Below, one piece after another: positions 27,042 through 36,845 of a DNA stretch of 64,000 nucleotides. Numbering within the stretch: position 1 is the stretch's first letter; every line of letters starts with the position of its first letter. Made by a program: the position numbers and the translations under genes. Source of the stretch: Grimontia hollisae CIP 101886 (GTDB taxonomy: Bacteria; Pseudomonadota; Gammaproteobacteria; Enterobacterales; Vibrionaceae); NCBI RefSeq assembly GCF_000176515.1, contig NZ_ADAQ01000011.1:930001-994000 (forward strand). The letters are read 5' to 3'. The notes below the pieces were generated by a model, which did not search any database, had not been told where the DNA came from, and saw only the letters and a list, made by a program, of their open reading frames with translations.

Positions 27042-28643
27042 GTGTTAAACCCGTCCCGAACCTGGCCCGGCATCCTGTCGGCGTTAATGGTAGCGGTGCT
27101 GATTGGCACCGCTTTGTTTTCTTTGCTTGTTCAGGCACCATCTCTTGATGTTGCCTCGCTTTGGCACGATCCTTATCTTCAGCACGTAACCCTGTTCAGC
27201 CTCAAACAGGCCGTACTTTCCACACTGCTGTCTGTAGGGCTGGCTATTCCGGTTGCCCATGCACTCGCACGCCGCCAGTTTCCGGGAAAACGCCTGTTGT
27301 TAAAGCTGTTTTCCATGACACTGGTTCTGCCAGTGTTGGTTGGCGTTTTCGGCATCCTGGCGATTTATGGCAAAAGCGGCGTGCTGTCGGAATGGCTTCC
27401 GGCGCTGGGACTAAACTGGAACGTCAACATCTACGGCCTATCCGGTATTTTGCTGGCGCATGTGTTCTTCAACCTGCCTTTTTCTACCCAGCTTTTGGTT
27501 CAGGCACTGGAGCAGATCCCAGGCGATCAACAACGCCTCGCCCAACAATTGGGAATGCGGGGCTGGCACCGCTTCCGTCTACTGGAATGGCCTTACCTTC
27601 GCCAGCAATTGCCGCACACTGTCGGTCTGGTGTTTATGCTGTGCTTTACCAGTTTCGCCACCGTGATGGCGCTCGGTGGCGGCCCCGGTGCCACCACCAT
27701 TGAACTGGCTATCTATCAGGCCATCCGCTTTGATTTTGATTTACATACCGGTGCGCTGCTGGCGCTGTGGCAATTACTGCTTTGTGGCCTGTTCCATGTT
27801 GGTATCCAGAAACTGGCACGTCCGGTCTCACAACAGGGCAAGGACAGTACGGTGTTACTGCCTTCCCTGCTCGACACTCCGGCAGAAAAAGTCTGGGACA
27901 CCTTCTGGATTGGTCTGGCCGTGCTTTTTGTCGTGCCTCCACTCGCGATGGTGGTACTCGGCGGTATTAACCCCAGCGCCCTGCGTATCCTCACCCAGCC
28001 GGCTCTGTGGCAGGCAACCGCCAATTCTGTCACGCTCGCCGCAGGTGCTGCGCTATCCGCGTTTGTGCTGGGCAGTGCTATCGTGCTGACCAGCCGTTTC
28101 TGGCGTCTGAATGGAAAAAGGAAGCGCGCCGATGGCATTGAGATGACTGCGTCATTGATTCTGGTGGTGCCCAGTGTGGTACTCAGCACCGGCCTGTTTC
28201 TCATGTTGCGCGAACATATCGATGTGTTCAGCTCGCCGTTTGGTCTGGTGCTTGCGGTAAACACCCTGATGGCACTGCCGTATGTAGTCAAAACCCTGAG
28301 TGCGCCAGCTTTCCAGTTATCCCAGCAATATCAGAATCTGTGTAGCAGTCTCGGTGTGAAAGGGCTGGCACGACTGAAACTTGTGGAATGGCGTGCCCTC
28401 AAAAGCCCGATTGGCCGTGCTCTTGGGATCAGTTTTGTGCTTTCTACCGGCGATTTGGGCGCCATTGCTCTGGTGGGCAGTCAGGCCTTCCAGACGCTGC
28501 CACTGTATTTGTTCCACTTGATGGGAAGTTATCAAATGGACGCGGCAGCCGCAGCTTCCCTGATCCTTTTTGCCCTCAGCCTTGGCAGCTATGCCCTGAT
28601 AGAGAAACTTATTGCAGGAAAAACCTATGCTGAACGTTCGTGA
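27042..28643 (+). CDS. thiP: Thiamine ABC transporter, permease
   Basis: A 533-residue inner-membrane protein with two homologous halves of about six helices each, the fused permease layout of ThiP. The cytoplasmic coupling (EAA-type) loops are seen at LEQIPGDQQRLAQQLG in the first half and LCSSLGVKGLARLKLVEW in the second. It probably starts at GTG 27042, which gives (M)LNPSRTWPG and a first helix soon after; the ribosome site is weak. It overlaps thiQ by 17 bases. Confidence 0.93.
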   Translation: MLNPSRTWPGILSALMVAVLIGTALFSLLVQAPSLDVASLWHDPYLQHVTLFSLKQAVLSTLLSVGLAIPVAHALARRQFPGKRLLLKLFSMTLVLPVLVGVFGILAIYGKSGVLSEWLPALGLNWNVNIYGLSGILLAHVFFNLPFSTQLLVQALEQIPGDQQRLAQQLGMRGWHRFRLLEWPYLRQQLPHTVGLVFMLCFTSFATVMALGGGPGATTIELAIYQAIRFDFDLHTGALLALWQLLLCGLFHVGIQKLARPVSQQGKDSTVLLPSLLDTPAEKVWDTFWIGLAVLFVVPPLAMVVLGGINPSALRILTQPALWQATANSVTLAAGAALSAFVLGSAIVLTSRFWRLNGKRKRADGIEMTASLILVVPSVVLSTGLFLMLREHIDVFSSPFGLVLAVNTLMALPYVVKTLSAPAFQLSQQYQNLCSSLGVKGLARLKLVEWRALKSPIGRALGISFVLSTGDLGAIALVGSQAFQTLPLYLFHLMGSYQMDAAAAASLILFALSLGSYALIEKLIAGKTYAERS

Positions 28644-29316
28644 TCTTTCCTATCTGTACCAGACGGAGATGCTGACATTCACGTTTACCGCAAAGCCGGG
28701 CAGCATCACAGCCATCCTTGGTCCCAGCGGAGCAGGGAAAAGCACCCTGCTCTCTTTGCTTTGCGGATTACTCCCGCCCCATGGCGGTTCTGTCTCATTC
28801 GACGGTGATGATTTCACCCACAACGCCTCCCACGAACGGCCACTGTCCATCCTGTTTCAGGAACACAACCTGTTCAGTCACCTGAGTGCCTTTGACAATA
28901 TTGCCCTGGGTATCAGCCCTAAACTGGCTATCACTGAGGTGGATAAGTCACGCATTGTAGAGGCCGCCAATAAAGTAGGGCTTGGTGATTACCTGCAGCG
29001 CCTGCCCGGCGAACTCTCCGGTGGCCAGAAACAACGTGTCGCGCTGGCACGCAGTCTGGTTCGTAACCGTCCTCTCCTGTTGTTGGATGAACCATTTTCT
29101 GCGCTCGACCCTTCCCTTCGCCGCGACATGCTAAAGGAAGTAAAAAATCTGGCAGCCAGTCAGGGCACGACAATCCTGATGGTGACCCATCATCCGGAAG
29201 ATGCTTTGGCGATTGCCGACAAGGTGCTGTTTATCGACGGGGGAAAAGTGATTTATCACGCTGATATTGAAGAACTTACCACCCCAAATGACACAATAAA
29301 GCCCTACCTTTCATAA
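28627..29316 (+). CDS. thiQ: Thiamine ABC transporter, ATP-binding protein
   Basis: A 229-residue ABC ATPase that drives thiamine import. The Walker A GPSGAGKST (about residues 31-39), the signature LSGGQKQRVALARSL and Walker B LLLLDEPFSALD are intact, and the switch His is in TILMVTHHPED. The ATG at 28627 matches the N terminus of E. coli ThiQ and has AGGA upstream; an ATG five codons earlier is a poorer choice. It is the last gene of thiBPQ. No clear terminator was seen in the 93 bases after it. Confidence 0.94.
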   Translation: MLNVRDLSYLYQTEMLTFTFTAKPGSITAILGPSGAGKSTLLSLLCGLLPPHGGSVSFDGDDFTHNASHERPLSILFQEHNLFSHLSAFDNIALGISPKLAITEVDKSRIVEAANKVGLGDYLQRLPGELSGGQKQRVALARSLVRNRPLLLLDEPFSALDPSLRRDMLKEVKNLAASQGTTILMVTHHPEDALAIADKVLFIDGGKVIYHADIEELTTPNDTIKPYLS

Positions 29317-29409
29317 CGTTAAACGGGCCGGACTGGACAAATATTGCGCATCAACTAACCGCATCTATACTTATTTTTAAGACACTCAACCCATAAGAGA
29401 GATGCGATT

Positions 29410-30411
29410 GTGACTGTTACCAGTATTGATGTACTGGACTCGGTGGTCGATATTACAGCCCAGACAGAGTCCGATACGATTTCCGAGAGCCTCATTACCA
29501 CTGTCTTGCAGCTAACATCGGCGAACCAGGTTTTAGTGCTGGATTACAATGCTGAAGCAAACCCGCAGTTTATGGTCGTCGCATGCTCGGACATCTTTCT
29601 CTTTGAGGAAGAAAAGGATGCCATAGAGCGGGTGCTGCGCAACTGTGTGCTTTCAGGTGAAAACGTGGTTGAGTATTGCACAGATGAAAACCAGTCCTTG
29701 TTAGCCTCACCAATCCGCTACGGCGAGAAAGATGAAATCCATGCCATCATATTTTGCAAGGCCGCTCAGCTGAAAGGTGATGAAGTTCAGTTGATTGAAG
29801 GGCTGGCAAAAATTTACGAAAACTACCAGAAGATCATTTCCGCCAGCGAACGGGACGGTTTAACCGGCCTGTACAACCGCAAGGTGCTAACGACCAAAAT
29901 TGACCTGCTGCTCGACCGATTCCTGATCCAGGGCACCAGCATCATCGACGATCCGACCCATCACCACTGGGTATGTATCTTCGACATTGACCATTTTAAA
30001 CAGATAAATGACGCTCTGGGCCATGTGTTCGGGGATGAGGTTATCCTGCTGGTCACCGCTATGATGAAAAAGATATTTCACGATGAGGATATCCTGTTCC
30101 GCTACGGTGGCGATGAGTTTGTGGTCATCATGCATCCTCAGTCACGGGAAGAGATGGAAGCGACGGTCTGTGAGTTTATTGACGCCGTGAACAAACGTGA
30201 TTACGGCCAGGCGAAAGAAGTGTCTATCTCGATGGGCGCTGCGGCCATCAGCGATCAAGAACTGAATGCAATAACTGTCCTGGGCTTTGCTGATCAGGCA
30301 TTGTACAAAGCCAAACAGAACGGCCGTAATCAGGTCGCATTTTATGAAGATCTGATCGCCTCCGGTGATCTTAAATCGCTGAAACCCAAAGACGATGTCG
30401 AACTGTTTTAA
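29410..30411 (+). CDS. Diguanylate cyclase with GAF-like N-terminal domain
   Basis: A 333-residue cytosolic protein. Residues about 20-140 form a GAF-like fold (LTSANQVLVLDYNAEA...SLLASPIRYGEKDEIHAIIFC). Residues about 143-315 are a GGDEF domain with RDGLTGLYNRKVL, FDIDHFKQINDALGH and RYGGDEF, all catalytic features intact. There is an insert of about ten residues after the first helix (QGTSIIDDPTHHHW). No I-site arginine is seen. Translation starts at GTG 29410 after a GAGAG stretch. It follows thiBPQ and precedes another GGDEF-type gene on the same strand, but a hairpin lies between them. Confidence 0.85.
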   Translation: MTVTSIDVLDSVVDITAQTESDTISESLITTVLQLTSANQVLVLDYNAEANPQFMVVACSDIFLFEEEKDAIERVLRNCVLSGENVVEYCTDENQSLLASPIRYGEKDEIHAIIFCKAAQLKGDEVQLIEGLAKIYENYQKIISASERDGLTGLYNRKVLTTKIDLLLDRFLIQGTSIIDDPTHHHWVCIFDIDHFKQINDALGHVFGDEVILLVTAMMKKIFHDEDILFRYGGDEFVVIMHPQSREEMEATVCEFIDAVNKRDYGQAKEVSISMGAAAISDQELNAITVLGFADQALYKAKQNGRNQVAFYEDLIASGDLKSLKPKDDVELF

Positions 30412-30429
30412 CTGTCATGACCATTTACC

Positions 30430-30456
30430 CGCCGCCGCAAAGGCGGCGTTATATTT
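30430..30456 (+). terminator. Probable terminator after the GAF-GGDEF gene
   Basis: CGCCGCC (30430-30436) pairs with GGCGGCG (30442-30448) around GCAAA and is followed by TTATATTT. The stem is very strong; the T tract is interrupted. Confidence 0.7.
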
Positions 30457-30587
30457 GCGAAATATTCATCATTTTCACAGACAGTTAACGATTGACAACG
30501 GTTCGACTAATCGTTTCCCTGCGCACAAAGGATTGCGTATAATCTCAGACAGATAATCCAGACAAGTTGATTCATCCGAGTTCATTT

Positions 30588-32027
30588 ATGTACACACTCC
30601 GCCAGCTTGTTTCCCTTGCGCTGACGTCAGTCCTTTTTTTGCTCTCCCCATTCACATGTGCTGAAACCCAAAGGCTGATCGTTACTGGCTCTTCAACGTG
30701 GCAGCCTTTCTCATTTATCAATGGGTTGGGAGAACCTGATGGCATCATGGTCGACTTTTGGCGCCTTTATGGCAATGTCAACAATGTTGCTATTACCTTC
30801 GAATTAAAGCCGTGGAGCGACTCACTCGATTACGTAAGGACGACACCTGGCGTCGTACATGGTGCGCTGGGATATACCAGTGATCGGGCGAAAACACTCA
30901 CCTTTTCCCGGGAACTTCCGCTAAAAGACTACAAGGTCAACCTGTTCGTTCAAAAAGATCTGCCATTCGATGCTTTGCATGCATTGGACTCGACCGTTAT
31001 TGGTACTGTTAAAGACAGCACAAAGCACGCTTTTTTGCAGTCCCGCATCCCTGAGCAGAACATTCGCCTGTTCCCTACTTTCAGTTCATTGAATGATGCC
31101 GCTTACCGTGGAGAAATCGACGTGTTCATTGATGATTTGAACACCGCATTATACGAGATGCGTCATTCCGGTCACCGGGGGCTGTTCACTCCACGCCAGA
31201 CACTGTATTCGTTCCCTTTGCACTTTGCAGTCAGCAAAGATGCACTGGCGATGGTTGCAGAGATTGAGCGTGGCCTGGATAACATCACTCAGGAAGACGT
31301 TGAGGCTATCTACAACAAATGGCTACCCCAGAATAAGCAACATTCGACTCAGTCCTGGCTGGACAAAACGTTACAATATCTGATTTTTACTGCCTTATTG
31401 ATCATTGCTACCGTAGGGTTGCTCTTTTACCACTGCTTGCTGAAAAACCGGACGGTAGCGCTAAAAAACGCAATCAAAGCCCTCAAGGACTCTAAACGAC
31501 AATTAGAATGTGCGACCCAAAACGACCCCCTGACCGGTGCCAAAACCCGTCACCAGTTTTTTGCCGCCCTGAGTGAAAAACGCTTTTCACTGTCACCTTA
31601 TGTGGTTGCCGTGCTGGACATTGATCGTCTCAAACAGATCAATGAAAACTATGGCCAGGATGTCGGAGACATGGCACTGAAACATTTGGCAACCCAACTA
31701 AGGCTACAACTCCCTCGTGACACACTTTATGCCAGGTTGAGTGGCGGTAAGTTTGCTATCCTGTTTGAACTTAGCGACAGCAGTCAGGCACAGCGTAAAC
31801 TGCAACAACTGCAAAAAATGTTGCAACTTAGCCTATTGTATATCGACCAACAAAAGGTACCGCTCACTTTCAGTGCAGGCACTGCCAGCTACCCTTATGA
31901 CGGGGAAAACGGAGAAGGGTTAGTGCAAATTGCGACGACACGCATGCGCGCCAATAAGCCCACAGCCAGCAATCTGAATACGAACAGCGGAGAAGGCAAG
32001 ACGCTTACCGAACATCACTGGGCATGA
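30588..32027 (+). CDS. Periplasmic-sensor protein with degenerate GGDEF domain
   Basis: A 479-residue paralogue of the protein at 5152-6600. It has a signal peptide or anchor (about residues 1-25), an SBP_bac_3-like sensor (STWQPFSFINGLGEPDGIMVDFWRLY), one membrane helix near residues 270-292 (LIFTALLIIATVGLLFYHCL) and a GGDEF-like domain. The catalytic loop reads LSGGKF instead of GG(D/E)EF, and the first metal segment is DIDRLKQINENYGQ, so the key acidic residue of the loop is lost and cyclase activity is unlikely. It may bind GTP or c-di-GMP, or act as a sensor partner. The ATG at 30588 is preferred over a TTG seven codons upstream. A TATAAT box lies at 30538-30543 without a good -35. Confidence 0.8.
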   Translation: MYTLRQLVSLALTSVLFLLSPFTCAETQRLIVTGSSTWQPFSFINGLGEPDGIMVDFWRLYGNVNNVAITFELKPWSDSLDYVRTTPGVVHGALGYTSDRAKTLTFSRELPLKDYKVNLFVQKDLPFDALHALDSTVIGTVKDSTKHAFLQSRIPEQNIRLFPTFSSLNDAAYRGEIDVFIDDLNTALYEMRHSGHRGLFTPRQTLYSFPLHFAVSKDALAMVAEIERGLDNITQEDVEAIYNKWLPQNKQHSTQSWLDKTLQYLIFTALLIIATVGLLFYHCLLKNRTVALKNAIKALKDSKRQLECATQNDPLTGAKTRHQFFAALSEKRFSLSPYVVAVLDIDRLKQINENYGQDVGDMALKHLATQLRLQLPRDTLYARLSGGKFAILFELSDSSQAQRKLQQLQKMLQLSLLYIDQQKVPLTFSAGTASYPYDGENGEGLVQIATTRMRANKPTASNLNTNSGEGKTLTEHHWA

Positions 32028-32035
32028 TGCACCAA

Positions 32036-32065
32036 CGAAAACACAGGCTGCCGTCAGCAGCCTGT
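32036..32065 (-). terminator. Terminator of the PIN-PhoH gene
   Basis: ACAGGCTGC and GCAGCCTGT (32043-32051 with 32057-32065) form a nine-bp stem. On the minus strand it is followed by GTTTTCG. It may also stop the converging GGDEF gene, though the + strand T tract is poor. Confidence 0.75.
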
Positions 32066-32081
32066 ATTTGCTTAGTTCAGG

Positions 32082-33455
32082 TTAGAGGTTTTCTTCAGCA
32101 AACTCTGCCAGGCGACTGCGCACCACACCATTGAGGTAAACACAGGCACTGCCCTCAAAGTTCTTAAATCTTTCGACGATATAGGTTAACCCGGAGGTTA
32201 CGGGCGTCAGGTAAGGGCTGTCGATTTGCGCCAGATTACCGGAACATACAATCTTAGTCCCCTCGCCACAGCGCGTAATAATGGTCTTCAGTTGAGAAGC
32301 GGTTAAGTTCTGGCACTCATCCAAGAGCACAAACGCGTTCTGGATTGAGCGACCGCGCATAAAGTTGATGGATTTGAACTGCAGATTAGCCTTATCCATG
32401 ATGTAACGCATTGAGCCATCCGCACACTCATCATTTTTGTGCAGTGCTTCTAACGTGTCTGTCACCGCCCCCAGCCAGGGCAGCATTTTCTCTTCTTCAG
32501 TGCCGGGCAGAAAGCCAATAGACTCCGCAATTTCCGGCGTATTACGTGTGACAATGATCTTGTCATACATTCCCTTTTCGACCACCTGCTCGAGGGCTGC
32601 CGCCATAGCGAGAATGGTTTTACCACAGCCCGCTGGCCCCGTCAGGATGACCAAATCCACATTCGGATCGAGCAAGGCATCCATCGCCATGCCCTGATAA
32701 ATATTTTTCGGTCGAACCCCCCAGGCTTCACGGTGCATCAAGCGTTCACGGCTGATGTCCTTGATGGTCATTTCCGTGTCAGTCAGGCCAACCACACGTC
32801 CGGCAAAATCATCGCTCTCATCCAGCAAATACTGGTTGATAAACGTCGTATCCGCCAACTCTCGCGGAAGGGTATGCAGCGTAGTACGACCACTGTTTTC
32901 GGTTTCAACCTGACCGACTTTGTCCCAGAATCCACCGTCAAAGATCTGAAAGCCTTTGGTCAGCAGGCTGACATCATCAATCAACTGGTCTGTACGGTAA
33001 TCTTCAACATCTCGTACACCCGCGCCTTTCGCCCGTAAACGCATGTTGATGTCCTTAGTCACCAACACTACTTTTCGGGGAGAGCGTTTGGCCTGAAGGT
33101 GAAGCACCGCATTCAGGATTCGGTTATCCCCGGCCTTGTCAGCGAACGCTTGTACCGTCTCTTTAATCTGATAGTCAGCGAGAATCGAAACGGTGCCCGT
33201 GCTGCCTTCTTTGCCGACAACGATCCCTTCGGCAATTTGGTCTGGGGTGGCATCTTTGAAAATATCTTCGAGGGCCCGGATCGCAACACGTGCATCGCGA
33301 GAGACATCACGTTTACTGTCTTTGATCCGGTCGAGTTCTTCGAGGACGGTCATCGGTATGACCACGTCATGCTCTTGAAAGGAATAGATGGCGAAAGGTT
33401 CGTGAAGCAGGATGTTAGTATCCAGCACAAAGAATTTCCGATCGGCATCGCCCAT
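32082..33455 (-). CDS. PIN-PhoH family ATPase/RNase (PhoH2-like)
   Basis: A 457-residue fusion. Residues about 8-140 are a PIN nuclease domain (FFVLDTNILLHEP with the first catalytic Asp; VTKDINMR with a later one). Residues about 240-450 are a PhoH ATPase with Walker A LTGPAGCGKTILA and Walker B AFVLLDECQN. In mycobacteria this architecture (PhoH2) is an RNA helicase with ribonuclease activity. The start ATG at 33455 has a near-perfect AAGGAGGT; the frame runs 26 codons further with no better site. It stands alone, divergent from rapA, and no small antitoxin gene was seen before it. Confidence 0.9.
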   Translation of the reverse strand: MGDADRKFFVLDTNILLHEPFAIYSFQEHDVVIPMTVLEELDRIKDSKRDVSRDARVAIRALEDIFKDATPDQIAEGIVVGKEGSTGTVSILADYQIKETVQAFADKAGDNRILNAVLHLQAKRSPRKVVLVTKDINMRLRAKGAGVRDVEDYRTDQLIDDVSLLTKGFQIFDGGFWDKVGQVETENSGRTTLHTLPRELADTTFINQYLLDESDDFAGRVVGLTDTEMTIKDISRERLMHREAWGVRPKNIYQGMAMDALLDPNVDLVILTGPAGCGKTILAMAAALEQVVEKGMYDKIIVTRNTPEIAESIGFLPGTEEEKMLPWLGAVTDTLEALHKNDECADGSMRYIMDKANLQFKSINFMRGRSIQNAFVLLDECQNLTASQLKTIITRCGEGTKIVCSGNLAQIDSPYLTPVTSGLTYIVERFKNFEGSACVYLNGVVRSRLAEFAEENL

Positions 33456-33810
33456 AGGCACCTCCTTGGTTGCGTAGGCAGTGGGAATCCCACGTGTTTC
33501 CCTGTTCCGTAAGCCAACCACACGCCACGGCAATCAGAGAAATACAGTCACTCAGCCCGAAAACCGGGCGCCTGCATCATCTTAATCGTAAGACAAACTA
33601 GCGGGTTTACCCGTCGACCACCCCACATTTTCATGAATTTGTTACCTGTTTGTTATGCCCATCAAATTTCACACATTCACCGTGACCCCGCTCACAAGTT
33701 CGAGTACCATTGGCAACCTTTTTCTCCGTACTTATCATGGCCTACACTTTAGTTCGCCCAAAGTACGTCAACGCCAATTTATGTCAGCTTTAACCAGAGG
33801 TTTCTCTCCT
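33456..33810. other. Intergenic, divergent PIN-PhoH / rapA promoters
   Basis: 355 bases with no supported gene. The rapA frame stays open to 33655, but the sequence has no coding resemblance to RapA. The promoters of both genes should lie here; none was assigned with confidence. Confidence 0.5.
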
Positions 33811-36729
33811 ATGTCTTACGCCCTCGGACAACGTTGGATCAGCGATACTGAAAGTGACCTGGGTCTGGGTACCGTTGTTGCGATTGATGCGCGCACCGTG
33901 ACCCTGATGTTCCCGGCCAGTGAAGAAAACCGGCTCTACGCCTGTAACGATGCGCCTATTACCCGTGTCATGTTTAACGTTGGCGATACTGTCGAAAGTC
34001 ATGAAGGCTGGTTTCTCACCGTTGAACGTGTCGACGAAGATAAGGGCGTATTGACCTATGTCGGTACCCGTACTGACACCGGCGAAGGAAATGTGTCGTT
34101 GCGCGAGATTTTCCTTAGTCACCAAATCCGCTTTAACCGCCCACAGGATAAGCTGTTTGCCGGCCAAATCGACCGTATGGACCGCTTCGCCCTTCGCTAT
34201 CGCGCACTGAAAAACCAGTACGAGCAACACAAAAGTCCACTGCGTGGCCTTTGCGGCATGCGTGCTGGCCTTATCCCTCACCAGCTATTTATCGCCCATG
34301 AAGTGGGCCGCCGTCATGCACCGCGCGTGTTATTGGCCGACGAAGTGGGCCTGGGTAAGACCATTGAGGCTGGCATGATCATCCACCAACAGGTATTGTC
34401 TGGCCGTGCGTCCCGTATCCTGGTGGTGGTGCCAGAAACCCTGCAACACCAGTGGCTGGTTGAAATGCTTCGCCGTTTCAATCTGCATTTTTCCATTTTT
34501 GACGAAGAGCGTTGTATTGAAGCGTTTGCCGATGCCGACAACCCGTTTGATACTGCGCAACTGGTGCTGTGTTCACTGGATTTCCTGCGTAAAAGCCGCA
34601 AGCGTGCCGAACAAGCGGCGGAAGGTGACTGGGATTTATTGGTGGTAGATGAAGCGCACCATCTGGAGTGGAGTGAAGAAAAAACCAGCCGCGAATATCA
34701 GGTAATTGAAAGCATTGCCGAAAACACCCCGGGCGTACTGCTACTAACAGCGACGCCTGAACAACTGGGCCATGAAAGCCACTTTGCCCGCCTGCGTCTG
34801 CTGGATCCGGACCGTTTCTACGACTACCAGGCGTTTGTCGAGGAAGAAAAACAGTATGCCCCGGTGGCAGATGCTGTCAGCCAGCTATTGTCAGATGAAA
34901 AACTCAGTAACGAGGCCAAAAACAGTATCACGGAGTTGTTGTCTGAGCAGGACGTGGAACCACTGCTACGCATTATTGAAGCCAGCGACATCGATGAAGA
35001 GCAGCGCCGTGATGCCCGTAATGAACTGATTGATAACCTGATGGACCGTCATGGTACAGGTCGCGTGTTGTTTCGCAACACCCGCGCAGCCATTCAGGGC
35101 TTCCCACAGCGCCACCTGAATCTGCATCCACTGGCATTGCCAAACCAATACCAGACCGCCATGCGTGTTGCGGCCATGATGGGCGGCAGCAAGCAATCGC
35201 TGGAACAAAAAGCCATCCAGTGGCTGTACCCCGAAGATATTTACCAGCAATTTGAAGGCGAAAGCGCCAGCTGGTGGGGCTTTGACCCACGCATCGACTG
35301 GCTGCTGAGCCTGCTTAAGTCAAACCGCCAGGAAAAAGTACTGGTGATCTGCTCCCGCGCACAAACTGCCCTGTCACTGGAACAGGCACTGCGCGAGCGT
35401 GAGGGCATCCGCGGCACGGTGTTCCACGAGGGGATGTCGATTCTGGAGCGCGACAAGGCTGCGGCATACTTTGCCCAGGAAGAAGCCGGTGCTCAGGTAC
35501 TGATCTGCTCGGAAATCGGTTCCGAAGGCCGTAACTTCCAGTTCGCCAACCAGTTGGTGATGTTCGACCTGCCAATGAACCCGGACCTGCTGGAACAACG
35601 TATCGGCCGCCTTGACCGTATCGGCCAGCGTCGCGATATTGAAATCCATGTCCCTTACATGGAAGGCACCTCGCAGGCACTTCTGGCGCGCTGGTACAAC
35701 GAAGGCCTGAACGCGTTTGAAGAGACCTGCCCGACTGGCCGCGCCGTGTTTGAACATGTTCAGGAAGAATTGTTGCAACTGCTGGCCAAAGGCAGTCTGG
35801 ACGATTCGCTGGATTCCCTGATTGAAACCAGTGCAGAGATGCACCACAGGCTGAAAGCAGAGCTGGAAAAAGGCCGTGACCGCCTGCTGGAGATGCACTC
35901 CAACGGCGGCGAGCAGGCCAAGGCACTGGCAGACACGATCCGTACACACGATGGTGACACTAACCTGGTGACGTTTGCACTGGGCCTGTTTGATACCATA
36001 GGTCTAAATCAGGATGACAAGGGCGAAAATGCTATCGTCGTGACACCGTCTGAGCACATGCTGGTCTCCAGTTATCCGGGGCTGTCAAGCGAAGGCTGCA
36101 CCATCACGTTCGACCGCGAAACGGCACTGTCTCGTGAAGATCTGCACTTTATCAGCTGGGAGCACCCGATGATCCAGGGGGGTATCGATCTGCTGCTATC
36201 AGAAGATGTCGGTACCACAGCCGTCTCCCTGCTGAAAAACAAAGCCCTGCCTGTGGGCACTCTATTCCTGGAGCTGTTGTATGTGGCAGATGCGCAGGCA
36301 CCGAAAAGCTCAGGCATTCATCAGTTCCTGCCAGCAACCCCAATCCGTGTATTGCTGGATGCCAAAGGGAACGATCTGGCGGCGCAGGTGGAATTCGAAA
36401 ATTTCCACCGTCAGTTGAGCCCGGTTAACCGCCATCTGGCGAGCAAGCTGGTGTCTTCGGTACAAAAACAGATCCATGGCCTGATTGAGATGGGTGACCC
36501 GCTGGCGGAAAAACAACTGGCCGTTATCAAAGAAGCGGCGGAAGCGGAAATGACGTCGAAGCTGCGCGCCGAACTGGATCGCCTGCAGGCCCTTAAGGCC
36601 GTAAACCCGAACATCCGCGACGATGAACTGGAAGCGATTGAAACCCAGATGGATGAACTTCGCGGCTACATCAACCAGGCACAGGTCAATCTGGATGCGC
36701 TTCGCGTGATTGTGGTCAGCCACCAGTAA
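33811..36729 (+). CDS. rapA: RNA polymerase-associated ATPase RapA
   Basis: A 972-residue Swi2/Snf2-type ATPase that binds RNA polymerase and helps recycle it after transcription. N-terminal Tudor-like domains ([20 protein letters not shown]) are followed by helicase lobe 1 with Walker [16 protein letters not shown] and the DEAH box VVDEAHHL. Lobe 2 carries [13 protein letters not shown] and [11 protein letters not shown]. The C-terminal half matches E. coli RapA to the final residues. The ATG at 33811 gives MSYALGQRW, aligned with the E. coli start; AGAGG lies ten bases upstream. Overall length agrees with the family (968 in E. coli). Confidence 0.96.
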   Translation: MSYALGQRWISDTESDLGLGTVVAIDARTVTLMFPASEENRLYACNDAPITRVMFNVGDTVESHEGWFLTVERVDEDKGVLTYVGTRTDTGEGNVSLREIFLSHQIRFNRPQDKLFAGQIDRMDRFALRYRALKNQYEQHKSPLRGLCGMRAGLIPHQLFIAHEVGRRHAPRVLLADEVGLGKTIEAGMIIHQQVLSGRASRILVVVPETLQHQWLVEMLRRFNLHFSIFDEERCIEAFADADNPFDTAQLVLCSLDFLRKSRKRAEQAAEGDWDLLVVDEAHHLEWSEEKTSREYQVIESIAENTPGVLLLTATPEQLGHESHFARLRLLDPDRFYDYQAFVEEEKQYAPVADAVSQLLSDEKLSNEAKNSITELLSEQDVEPLLRIIEASDIDEEQRRDARNELIDNLMDRHGTGRVLFRNTRAAIQGFPQRHLNLHPLALPNQYQTAMRVAAMMGGSKQSLEQKAIQWLYPEDIYQQFEGESASWWGFDPRIDWLLSLLKSNRQEKVLVICSRAQTALSLEQALREREGIRGTVFHEGMSILERDKAAAYFAQEEAGAQVLICSEIGSEGRNFQFANQLVMFDLPMNPDLLEQRIGRLDRIGQRRDIEIHVPYMEGTSQALLARWYNEGLNAFEETCPTGRAVFEHVQEELLQLLAKGSLDDSLDSLIETSAEMHHRLKAELEKGRDRLLEMHSNGGEQAKALADTIRTHDGDTNLVTFALGLFDTIGLNQDDKGENAIVVTPSEHMLVSSYPGLSSEGCTITFDRETALSREDLHFISWEHPMIQGGIDLLLSEDVGTTAVSLLKNKALPVGTLFLELLYVADAQAPKSSGIHQFLPATPIRVLLDAKGNDLAAQVEFENFHRQLSPVNRHLASKLVSSVQKQIHGLIEMGDPLAEKQLAVIKEAAEAEMTSKLRAELDRLQALKAVNPNIRDDELEAIETQMDELRGYINQAQVNLDALRVIVVSHQ

Positions 36730-36749
36730 TCGCACAACACGGCATACAC

Positions 36750-36778
36750 AAGGCACTGCTCCGGCAGTGCCTTTGTTT
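36750..36778 (+). terminator. Terminator between rapA and rluA
   Basis: AAGGCACTGC (36750-36759) pairs with GCAGTGCCTT (36764-36773) around TCCG, then TTGTTT. It suggests that rluA has its own promoter in the next 70 bases or relies on read-through. Confidence 0.85.
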
Positions 36779-36845
36779 ATTTACCGGACTTCTCTTTCCG
36801 TAGCAGCATGCTAAACTGCCGCCCGTCTAAACGTCGAGCAGCACC

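Noticed and set aside
30492-30543. TTGACA (30492-30497) and TATAAT (30538-30543) as one promoter for the degenerate GGDEF gene
   Set aside because: The 40-base gap is far too long for one sigma-70 promoter; only the -10 box may be used.
33655-33810. N-terminal extension of RapA by 52 codons
   Set aside because: The frame is open but the extension has no resemblance to RapA and no ribosome site; the ATG at 33811 aligns with the known start.
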